Assembly (NCBI GenBank): GCA_018303575.1
Contig: JAGVXW010000062.1
Span: 1-6,935, forward strand
Reading direction: 5' to 3'
Source of the DNA: Candidatus Woesearchaeota archaeon
GTDB taxonomy: Archaea; Nanobdellota; Nanobdellia; Woesearchaeales; WJIZ01
Length of the DNA stretch: 6,935 nucleotides
Shown here: piece by piece, positions 1-4,120 of the stretch
Layout of the letters: each line of letters begins with the position of its first letter
How positions within the stretch are numbered: position 1 is the first letter of the stretch
The notes under the pieces: generated by a model
The model's database searches: none
What the model saw: the letters and a program-made list of their open reading frames with translations, nothing else
Told to the model about the DNA's origin: nothing
Translations under genes and position numbers: made by a program

Positions 1-20
1 CCAGTCGCATGGTATCGACA

Positions 21-52
21 GCCCGGGGGCACCTACCCCCGGGTCTTCTTTA
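21..52 (+). terminator. Terminator-like GC-rich hairpin with T-rich tail
   Basis: CCCGGGGG (22-29) pairs perfectly with CCCCCGGG (36-43) around a six-base loop, and G21-T44 can add a wobble pair. A pyrimidine-rich TCTTCTTT tail follows at 44-51. This probably ends transcription of a gene lying upstream of the window on the + strand. Archaeal terminators often need only the T-rich stretch, so the hairpin may instead protect an RNA 3' end. The first 20 bases show nothing recognisable. Confidence 0.5.
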
Positions 53-57
53 TGAAT

Positions 58-125
58 GGGAGCTTAATAATCCTTTTGTTCTACTTCGGGGAAATCTGGG
101 AATGAGTAAGCTTTATAAAGCTCCC
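58..125. repeat. 13-bp imperfect inverted repeat around the tRNA promoter
   Basis: GGGAGCTTAATAA (58-70) matches the reverse complement of the sequence at 113-125 in 12 of 13 positions. The right arm contains the TATA box of the tRNA gene. The left arm is also TATA-like on its distal side. The 42 bases between the arms (71-112) show no gene. The repeat could be an operator, a pair of opposed promoters, or chance; nothing in the sequence decides between them. Confidence 0.4.
111..120 (+). promoter_or_regulatory. TATA box of the tRNA-Pro gene
   Basis: CTTTATAAAG is a strong archaeal TATA-box candidate. Its centre is about 33 bases before the mature tRNA 5' end. With the usual spacing of about 25 bases, transcription would start near 140, giving a leader of roughly 8-9 bases for RNase P to remove. 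I see no equally good box between the tRNA and the L37Ae gene, so this promoter may also drive the ribosomal protein operon. Confidence 0.6.
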
Positions 126-148
126 GGGGTTCCGATTCCTTTCCCGAT

Positions 149-239
149 GGGGCCATGGGGTAGCTTGGTTTATCCTTTCTGGTTTGGGACCAGAAGACCC
201 CGGTTCAAACGGCTTCGCCTGAAAGTCCGGGTGGCCCCA
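149..239 (+). tRNA. tRNA-Pro(UGG) with a T-loop intron
   Basis: The acceptor stem GGGGCCA (149-155) pairs over all seven positions with TGGCCCC (232-238), followed by discriminator A239. No CCA is encoded. The D arm has the A14/G15/G18G19/A21 pattern (162, 163, 167-168, 172). The anticodon stem TCTGG (178-182) pairs with CCAGA (190-194), and the seven-base loop places anticodon TGG at 185-187, which reads proline codons. The variable region is 195-198. The T stem CCCGG (199-203) pairs with CCGGG (227-231). The T-loop is split by a 16-base intron (210-225); joining the exons restores the canonical loop TTCAAAT, leaving a 75-nt mature tRNA. The weak point is the D stem, which shows a G-T wobble and a T-T mismatch. 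The identity is well supported by anticodon, arm lengths and exact exon restoration. Confidence 0.93.
210..225 (+). other. 16-nt archaeal tRNA intron, bulge-helix-bulge type
   Basis: The precursor folds as T stem 199-203/227-231, a three-base bulge 224-226 (AGT), a four-base-pair central helix 204-207/220-223 (TTCA with TGAA), a second three-base bulge 208-210 (AAC), and a distal stem GGC/GCC (211-213/217-219) with a TTC loop. This is the canonical bulge-helix-bulge cut by archaeal tRNA splicing endonuclease. Cleavage after the second base of each bulge (209/210 and 225/226) releases CGGCTTCGCCTGAAAG. Joining the exons gives a normal seven-base T-loop between tRNA positions 59 and 60. The intron is about as short as such introns can be. 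Its position is non-canonical, since most archaeal introns sit at 37/38 in the anticodon loop. Confidence 0.92.
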
Positions 240-300
240 TCTCATCCGAGCGCAAGACCGTGCACGAAGCGACGATAGAAGAAGGTGGGATGAGATGGGG
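235..300 (+). repeat. Perfect 13-bp inverted repeat overlapping the tRNA 3' end
   Basis: CCCCATCTCATCC (235-247) is the exact reverse complement of GGATGAGATGGGG (288-300). The left arm starts inside the acceptor strand of the tRNA (235-238), includes the discriminator base and runs into the trailer. If formed in the transcript, this stem would unfold the tRNA acceptor. The 40 bases between the arms (248-287) hold no gene that I recognise. The repeat competes with the downstream hairpin at 294-330. Confidence 0.75.
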
Positions 301-330
301 AATTCCGAACGCAGTGAGGAAGGCCCCATC
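294..330 (+). other. Hairpin upstream of the L37Ae operon; possible leader element
   Basis: GATGGGG (294-300) pairs with CCCCATC (324-330). Inside it, two A-G mismatches (301-302 with 322-323) lead to a second stem TTCC/GGAA (303-306/318-321) capped by an 11-base loop. The right arm GGCCCCATC (322-330) is also an exact copy of the tRNA 3' end (233-241) and can pair with 146-154. The element ends 22 bases before the L37Ae start codon, so it would lie in the operon's 5' leader if that is co-transcribed with the tRNA. It matches no RNA family I can name. Confidence 0.5.
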
Positions 331-352
331 CATAAGAAGCTCATAGGAAGAC

Positions 353-589
353 ATGGCAGACACGCAAAATCTCAAATCAATTAAGCGCTTCGGCGCCCGC
401 TACGGCCGCACTGTGAAGTGGAACTTCGGCAAGATGGAGGCCGAGCAGCGCAAGCTGCACAAGTGCCCGTACTGCAACAAGGTGGCGGTGAAGCGCATCT
501 CCGCCGGGATCTGGGAGTGCAGGAAGTGCGACTCAGCCTTCACCGGCCGCGCCTATACACTCAAGGCAGAAGTGAAGGTGGAGGGGTAA
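353..589 (+). CDS. rpl37ae: 50S ribosomal protein L37Ae (eL43)
   Basis: A 78-aa zinc-ribbon ribosomal protein of the large subunit, found in archaea and eukaryotes but not bacteria. The N-terminus carries the family's KRFGARYGRTVK stretch (residues 11-22), a basic rRNA-binding segment. The zinc site is C38-P-Y-C41 with C56-R-K-C59. Full length fits the archaeal family. The ATG at 353 is preceded by AGGA (345-348) at a short spacing. It is the first gene of a five-gene operon and ends one base before rpoP. Only 113 bases separate it from the tRNA, and that spacer has strong hairpins but no clear TATA box. Confidence 0.95.
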   Translation: MADTQNLKSIKRFGARYGRTVKWNFGKMEAEQRKLHKCPYCNKVAVKRISAGIWECRKCDSAFTGRAYTLKAEVKVEG

Positions 590-590
590 G

Positions 591-728
591 ATGGCCGACT
601 ACAAATGCATGGAATGCAATAAGAAGGTCGGGCCGGAATACCTCAAGAAGAAGGTGCGCTGCCCCTACTGCGGCAGCAAGATGCTCTTCAAGCCGCGCAG
701 CATCTCAACCAAGGTCAAGGCGCGATGA
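591..728 (+). CDS. rpoP: DNA-directed RNA polymerase subunit P (Rpb12-like)
   Basis: A 45-aa protein, the smallest subunit of archaeal RNA polymerase and counterpart of eukaryotic Rpb12. It has a four-cysteine zinc site, C6-M-E-C9 and C24-P-Y-C27, followed by the characteristic RCPYCGSKMLFKPRS stretch (residues 23-37) and a basic tail ending VKAR. In the polymerase this subunit bridges the assembly platform of subunits D, L and N. A good Shine-Dalgarno sequence, GGAGG (580-584), lies inside the end of rpl37ae. The stop codon TGA overlaps the pcc1 start as ATGA, which implies translational coupling. It is easily missed because of its length, but motif and context make it secure. Confidence 0.95.
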   Translation: MADYKCMECNKKVGPEYLKKKVRCPYCGSKMLFKPRSISTKVKAR

Positions 729-949
729 AGTACGAATCCACCCTCCTTTTCCGCACCGACAAGCCGGACGAGATGCTCTCCATCCTCCAGCATGAGGTGG
801 AGGACCGGGAGCGCACCAAGCTGAACATTAAGAAAGCAAAGGGGAGCATCGAATTCGCCATCGCCGCGGCGGACGCGACCGCGCTGAAGGCCGAGTTCAA
901 CCGCGTCCTGAAGGCGCTGATGATCATCGAGAAGGCGGAGCACATCTGA
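725..949 (+). CDS. pcc1: KEOPS complex subunit Pcc1
   Basis: A 74-aa protein of the Pcc1 family. Pcc1 is the dimerising subunit of KEOPS, which with Kae1 makes N6-threonylcarbamoyladenosine (t6A) at position 37 of ANN-decoding tRNAs. The sequence shows the expected alternation: an N-terminal strand (residues 2-10), a helix of the DEMLSILQHEVEDRER type (15-30), central strands (about 31-48) and a C-terminal helix (50-70) with NRVLKAL. It starts inside the rpoP stop codon (ATGA) and its own stop shares one base with the prefoldin start (TGATG). Assignment rests on length, pattern and the recurrent archaeal neighbourhood with rpoP and prefoldin beta; no catalytic residues exist to check. Confidence 0.88.
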   Translation: MKYESTLLFRTDKPDEMLSILQHEVEDRERTKLNIKKAKGSIEFAIAAADATALKAEFNRVLKALMIIEKAEHI

Positions 950-1278
950 TGGGAGAAGAAAAGCTGAGGCAACTGCAATTGTATGAGCAGAGCCTGCAGA
1001 CCATTCTCGCGCAGAAGCAGCAGTTCCAGTCGCAGATCGCGGAGTTCGAGAGTGCGCTCGGGGAGCTGAAGAAGGCCTCGGAATCGTATCGTATCATCGG
1101 CAACATCATGGTGAAGTCCGATCCAAAAGCTGTGCTCAAGGACATCGAGGAGAAGCAGGCCGCCTTGCAGCTCCGGCTCAAGGCCCTCGACAGGCAGGAA
1201 GATTCCATCAAGGACAAGGCAAAAGGATTGAGGCAGCAGGTGCTCGAGGAGATGAAGCATGACAAGGGAAATGAGTGA
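949..1278 (+). CDS. pfdB: Prefoldin subunit beta
   Basis: A 109-aa coiled-coil subunit of the hexameric prefoldin chaperone (two alpha, four beta), which captures unfolded proteins in the cytosol and passes them to the thermosome. Two long glutamine- and charge-rich helices (residues about 3-44 and 60-105) flank a beta hairpin (about 46-58, SYRIIGNIMVKSD) that builds the beta-barrel core. The conserved position V55-K56-S57-D58 before the second helix is typical of the beta type. The start overlaps the pcc1 stop by one base, with GGAG (937-940) as ribosome-binding site. It runs 20 bases past the next gene's start. Confidence 0.93.
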   Translation: MGEEKLRQLQLYEQSLQTILAQKQQFQSQIAEFESALGELKKASESYRIIGNIMVKSDPKAVLKDIEEKQAALQLRLKALDRQEDSIKDKAKGLRQQVLEEMKHDKGNE

Positions 1279-1501
1279 CGTGATCGATCTGCTCGAGGAG
1301 CTCTGCGGCGACGCGTCCGTGCCGAAGAACATCAAGCTCAAGTTCCAGGAGATCATCTCTTCCCTGAAAGGCGAGAAAGAGCGCTCCATGTGCGTCAACC
1401 GCGCCATGCACAATCTCGAGGAGATCGGCGAGGACAACAATCTCCAACCCTATATCAGGACGCAGATCTGGAACGTGACCTCGCTGCTTGAGAAGTGTTA
1501 A
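1259..1501 (+). CDS. UPF0147 family protein
   Basis: An 80-aa helical protein of the archaeal UPF0147 family, whose function is not established. Family features are the region LLEELCGDASVPKNIK (residues 11-26) and the helix following it, with NRAMHNLEEIGEDNN (47-61) near the C-terminus. The chosen start (1259) has GAGGAGAT (1246-1253) at good spacing. A second in-frame ATG at 1271 gives a 76-aa product, but its upstream purines sit too close. The gene overlaps the end of pfdB by 20 bases and ends the operon. Its stop lies four bases from the stop of the convergent minus-strand gene, so the two transcripts probably overlap at their ends. The location suggests a housekeeping role. Confidence 0.85.
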   Translation: MTREMSDVIDLLEELCGDASVPKNIKLKFQEIISSLKGEKERSMCVNRAMHNLEEIGEDNNLQPYIRTQIWNVTSLLEKC

Positions 1502-1505
1502 AAGA

Positions 1506-1763
1506 TTAAGAACTCACAATTGTCTTCTCCTGCTCCAAATATTCTTCCTCTGAAATCTGCCCCGTCAAGTGCTTCACTTGCAATTCCTTCAGCGGCGTGT
1601 CGATTTGCGCGACGTTCAAACAAATCTGCGCCGCGGGCTTCTCTTCCATTGCGGGCGGCACGTAATTCTTCCCCCAGGCCATCGCGACCGTGCCGATGAT
1701 GAGCGCGAAGACAACTAGCATGAACGTGGCCACCAAAGGCGAGAGCCCCTTTTTATTTTCCAT
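1506..1763 (-). CDS. Pilin/archaellin-type signal protein with SHOCT-like tail
   Basis: An 85-aa protein starting MENKKGLSPLVATFML. The KKG|LSPL site (cleavage after G6) followed by a hydrophobic helix (about 7-30) is a class III signal segment of archaeal pilins and archaellins, processed by an EppA/PibD-like peptidase. After the helix come a short linker, one cysteine (C48) and a segment (58-81) with L-K-E-L, G69, I70-S71-E72-E73-E74-Y75 and K80. This resembles a SHOCT helical hairpin, a short oligomerisation module. A normal pilin would have a larger beta-rich head. A longer in-frame start exists upstream but gives low-complexity serine/arginine sequence, so M at 1763 is preferred. It overlaps the preceding gene by 11 bases and ends the operon. 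It could be a minor pilin-like subunit or a membrane anchor. Confidence 0.72.
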   Translation of the reverse strand: MENKKGLSPLVATFMLVVFALIIGTVAMAWGKNYVPPAMEEKPAAQICLNVAQIDTPLKELQVKHLTGQISEEEYLEQEKTIVSS

Positions 1764-2055
1764 GTTCGAGCGACTGCTTCTGGAGCAGGAGGAGGTAGAT
1801 GAAGATGCTGATGATCGCGAGCTCGAAGAACACGTTGAGGATCCTCGGCCGCAGGAGGATGCCGGCCTTGTCCAGGACCGTGAGCAGCTCCTCGACCACA
1901 TAGATGAGGACGGCGCCATACAGGAATTTCCACGGCGTGAGATACACACCCTTGTTCTTCAGGGAGAAGAGCTTCAGGAAGAGCCCGATGACAGCCACGA
2001 CAAAGACTAGGTTGTACACCGGAGCCACTGTTGCGAGGGATTCTGCGAAGGCCAT
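1753..2055 (-). CDS. Small three-helix membrane protein, paralogue of its upstream neighbour
   Basis: A 100-aa membrane protein of unknown function. Hydrophobic helices are near residues 14-30, 42-60 and 72-91, with a charged loop S31-L-K-N-K between the first two and a PWK motif (41-43) opening the second. An acidic pair E55-E56 sits inside helix two. The tail QKQSLEHGK is polar. It aligns along most of its length with the protein encoded at 2057-2350: NLV, the S-x-x-x-K loop, LxPWKxL and similar helix spacing. It starts one base after the upstream stop, with GAGGCGAT before it as a possible ribosome-binding site, and overlaps the pilin-like gene by 11 bases, so the three are surely one operon. 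No catalytic motif is visible. Confidence 0.75.
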   Translation of the reverse strand: MAFAESLATVAPVYNLVFVVAVIGLFLKLFSLKNKGVYLTPWKFLYGAVLIYVVEELLTVLDKAGILLRPRILNVFFELAIISIFIYLLLLQKQSLEHGK

Positions 2056-2056
2056 G

Positions 2057-2350
2057 CTATCGCCTCGTTAAGGTATAATGGATCTGCAAGGACAGGGCGA
2101 GGATGAGCAGCCCGAGAATGATCGTTGGAACAATGTGTGTGAGGAAAGGCGACGTGTAGAGGCCGAACGCCCGCAGCGCTCCAAGAATCTGCTGCACCAT
2201 GAAGAACAGCAGCGCCACAGCAAGGATCTTCCAGGGCAACAGATCCTTCCTGCGGCTCATCGAATAGATGCGCACGCTCAAGTATCCCGCGACGAGCGCG
2301 AGGACAAGGTTCGTGAGCTTGAGCGCGCCCTCGAGGAATTCCAGAGCCAT
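2057..2350 (-). CDS. Small three-helix membrane protein, first gene of envelope operon
   Basis: A 97-aa membrane protein of unknown function. Helices lie near residues 12-28, 39-58 and 70-90. The loop S30-M-S-R-R-K is strongly basic, suggesting a cytoplasmic loop, and the PWK motif (39-41) opens helix two. Q53-Q54 stand where the downstream paralogue has E55-E56. The tail TLTRR is basic. The gene is the first of three. There is no Shine-Dalgarno sequence before its ATG, while a TATA-like box ends 23 bases upstream, so a leaderless mRNA is likely. Association with a pilin-like protein hints at a cell-surface role, but this is inference from context only. Confidence 0.75.
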   Translation of the reverse strand: MALEFLEGALKLTNLVLALVAGYLSVRIYSMSRRKDLLPWKILAVALLFFMVQQILGALRAFGLYTSPFLTHIVPTIILGLLILALSLQIHYTLTRR

Positions 2351-2370
2351 GCCCCGATTCCAAGAAACCG

Positions 2371-2380
2371 GCTATTTAAA
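2371..2380 (-). promoter_or_regulatory. TATA-like box of the minus-strand envelope operon
   Basis: On the minus strand 2373-2380 reads TTTAAATA, inside CCTTTAAATAG. Its centre is 26-27 bases from the start codon at 2350, the spacing expected for a leaderless archaeal transcript. The core TTTAAA is palindromic, so the same box could also serve the + strand transporter gene; transcription there would begin near 2402 and include the Shine-Dalgarno sequence at 2413-2418. Confidence 0.5.
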
Positions 2381-2391
2381 GGTTTTGGGAA

Positions 2392-2400
2392 CTTTTTATA
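2392..2400 (+). promoter_or_regulatory. Alternative TATA-like box for the EamA transporter
   Basis: CTTTTTATA lies with its centre about 26 bases before the start codon at 2423, which would give a leaderless mRNA. However AGGTGA (2413-2418), a strong complement to the archaeal 16S rRNA 3' end, sits at 4 bases from the ATG and would then be untranscribed. The box at 2371-2380 would place it in the mRNA. The sequence alone does not settle which is used. Confidence 0.4.
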
Positions 2401-2422
2401 GGAATGAGCAAAAGGTGAGGCA

Positions 2423-3271
2423 ATGGCTCTGCTCACCGGTATCCTGCTCGCTCTTGTCTGCGCCGTGGTCTGGGCCGTCTCCGAATTCGTCACCAAGCTC
2501 TCGCTCGACCGGGAGGAGAAATGGAAGGTGCTCTTTCACGCGCAGCTCTTCGGAGGCCTCATCGCGCTTGCATTGATTCCCGATAAGGCGCGGATAACAA
2601 GCGTGTTCTCCTTTGCCGGCTGGTATCTCCTCCTGCTCGGCGCTCTCAACGCCCTGGGCATGTACTTCCTCTATCGCTCTGTAAAAGCGAAAGGCATCGC
2701 CCTCACTTCGCCCATCAACAACGCATCAGCGGTTATTACAGTCATCCTGGGCGTGCTTTTCTACAAGGAGAGTCCAACGCTGCTCCAATGGCTCGCGATG
2801 GCCCTCATCATGGGGAGCATCCTGGCGCTGACGCTCAGGAAAGAGGGGAAGATGGCGATGGACAAGGAGTTCAGCTTCTCGGCAGCGGCGATGGGGATTT
2901 GGGGCGTCTTCATCTTCCTGATGAAACAGCCATCGATCATCTTCGGCCCCCTGCTCTTCGTCGCCGGCATCAAGCTCCTGACCGCGTGCTTCTCCGTGCC
3001 GGCGCTCATCAGGAAAAAGATGAAGGTCTGGAATTTAAAACGCCACGTCCTTCTGCTCGTCATCCTCCTCGGCCTGGTGGACGGAGGCGGCTTCCTTGCG
3101 TTGAGCGCTGCGATGGCACAGGCGCCGGTCTCCATTGTTTCTGTCATCGCGAGCGCGAGCCCCGCCCTCAGTGTCTTGCTCGGAGTCCTGATCCTGAAGG
3201 AAAAGCTTGACCGAAGGCAAACCCTCGGCATCCTCGGCGCGATTTTTGGCATACTCTTGATTGCGCTCTGA
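2423..3271 (+). CDS. EamA/DMT-family transporter
   Basis: A 282-aa integral membrane protein of the drug/metabolite transporter superfamily, with two EamA repeats of five helices each. Approximate helices are 4-22, 35-52, 64-82, 94-113, 120-137, then 150-168, 173-193, 208-228, 236-258 and 266-282. Both repeats end in the typical pattern: N-A-S-A-V-I-T-V-I-L-G-V with F-Y-K-E (101-116) and S-A-S-P-A-L-S-V-L-L-G-V with L-K-E (244-260). Early W17 and S20-E21-F22 resemble the family start. Members export or import amino acids, nucleotide sugars or metabolites; substrate cannot be read here. The start is supported by AGGTGA at 2413-2418. It lies divergently to the envelope operon and 39 bases before the SpoIIM-like gene, possibly co-transcribed. 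Confidence 0.9.
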   Translation: MALLTGILLALVCAVVWAVSEFVTKLSLDREEKWKVLFHAQLFGGLIALALIPDKARITSVFSFAGWYLLLLGALNALGMYFLYRSVKAKGIALTSPINNASAVITVILGVLFYKESPTLLQWLAMALIMGSILALTLRKEGKMAMDKEFSFSAAAMGIWGVFIFLMKQPSIIFGPLLFVAGIKLLTACFSVPALIRKKMKVWNLKRHVLLLVILLGLVDGGGFLALSAAMAQAPVSIVSVIASASPALSVLLGVLILKEKLDRRQTLGILGAIFGILLIAL

Positions 3272-3280
3272 AACGAAAAC

Positions 3281-3306
3281 CTTAAGATATCGGTATCCAA
3301 AAGGGA
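3281..3306 (+). promoter_or_regulatory. Possible weak promoter and ribosome-binding site of the SpoIIM-like gene
   Basis: The 39-base gap between the transporter and the next gene holds CTTAAGATAT (3281-3290), which is weakly TATA-like and about 25 bases from the start codon, and the purine run AAAAGGGAA (3298-3306) as a modest ribosome-binding site. GATA/TATC (3287-3290/3295-3298) could form a tiny hairpin. No T-rich terminator is seen, so read-through from the transporter is equally likely. Confidence 0.3.
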
Positions 3307-3310
3307 ACGC

Positions 3311-4120
3311 ATGGTCCTGGAAAATCTGCTCACTCCGGCAGGCGGCGAGAGGGCGCCGTGGAAGCTCTTCTTCATCGGCTTCCTCTACAGCTCGCTCGGG
3401 CTGCTCGTCGGCCTCCTCCTGTTCCGGGAATACGCGTCGCTCATCGCGCTCTTCTTCGCCACCTTCGCCGCTGTCCCGACGATGTATGCCACCATCAAAC
3501 TCGAGGAGAAGAAGGACACGGAGATCGCGGAAGAAAGGGTCCTGCTGAAGGAGCACGGCAAGGCGCTCGCGCTGTTCACCTTCCTCTTCCTCGGCTTTGT
3601 CGCGGGTTGGACGCTGTGGAGCCTTGTCCTTCCGGCCCCCCTGTCAGGGGCGGCGTTTTCCGTGCAGGAATCCACGCTCAGCCGGCTCAACAGCCCTCTC
3701 GCCGGCAACGCCGTGAATGTCGCGGGCACTTTCGCGAAGATCCTCTTCAACAACCTGAAGGTGTTCGTCTTCTCCCTGGTCTTCGCTTTCCTCTACGGCT
3801 TCGGCGCGATTTTCATCTTAGGCTGGAACGCCTCCCTCATCGGGGTAGCGATCAGCGACGCCATCCGGAGCTATGCGGGGGTGCTCGCCATTCCAGTTGC
3901 CTTGTCAAGGTATCTTCTCCATGGGGTGCCGGAGATGATCGCCTACTTCATGGCCGGGCTCGCGGGCGGCATCATCTCTGTCGCGGTCATCAACCACGAC
4001 ATAAAGTCGGAGAAATTCAAGCATATCCTTTTGGATTCGGTTGATTTGAGCGCCGGCGCTGTCGTGATCCTTGTCCTCGCCGCCTTACTTGAAGTGTTTG
4101 TGTCCCCGCTTGTCGGCTAA
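3311..4120 (+). CDS. SpoIIM-family (stage II sporulation protein M-like) membrane protein
   Basis: A 269-aa polytopic membrane protein of the SpoIIM family. In Bacillus SpoIIM takes part in septal peptidoglycan dissolution with SpoIID and SpoIIP. Archaea do not sporulate, and their homologues have no settled role. Helices lie near residues 17-38, 42-62, 85-108, 148-172, 173-195, 204-228 and 245-265. Family hallmarks are the N147-N148-L149-K-V-F helix ending in L-G-W-N (170-173), and the H204-G205-V-P207-E208 motif before an A-x-F-x-A-G-L-A-G-G stretch (211-220). Residues 64-84 are a charged, likely cytoplasmic linker. Its last 36 bases overlap the 3' end of the convergent debranching enzyme gene. 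Confidence 0.87.
   Translation: MVLENLLTPAGGERAPWKLFFIGFLYSSLGLLVGLLLFREYASLIALFFATFAAVPTMYATIKLEEKKDTEIAEERVLLKEHGKALALFTFLFLGFVAGWTLWSLVLPAPLSGAAFSVQESTLSRLNSPLAGNAVNVAGTFAKILFNNLKVFVFSLVFAFLYGFGAIFILGWNASLIGVAISDAIRSYAGVLAIPVALSRYLLHGVPEMIAYFMAGLAGGIISVAVINHDIKSEKFKHILLDSVDLSAGAVVILVLAALLEVFVSPLVG

Noticed and set aside
9..278. Open frame of 89 codons on the + strand
   Set aside because: It runs through the terminator hairpin, the TATA box and the whole tRNA gene, has no recognisable protein features and no ribosome-binding site.
240..300. Box C/D or H/ACA guide RNA in the spacer after the tRNA
   Set aside because: GATGAGA and ATAGAA are loosely box-like, but no matching box D, kink-turn or ACA end is found.
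220..330. Resemblance to RNase P RNA conserved segments (TGAAAGTCCGGG and GAGGAAGGCCCC)
   Set aside because: The first is explained exactly by the intron and T stem of the tRNA. The rest of the RNase P core is absent and the L37Ae gene begins too soon.
233..330. Attachment-site direct repeat (GGCCCCATC) marking an element integrated into the tRNA
   Set aside because: The repeat is only nine bases, the enclosed 80 bases carry no integrase or gene, and the inverted-repeat structure accounts for it better.
715..1440. Long minus-strand open frame opposite the housekeeping operon
   Set aside because: It is antisense to four well-identified genes, and its leucine/serine-rich composition is the shadow of their codons.
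1764..1949. N-terminal extension of the pilin-like protein to an upstream ATG at 1949
   Set aside because: The extra residues are serine/arginine low-complexity sequence antiparallel in meaning to nothing known and lie in the frame shadow of the membrane protein gene. They would bury the signal segment that must be at the N-terminus.
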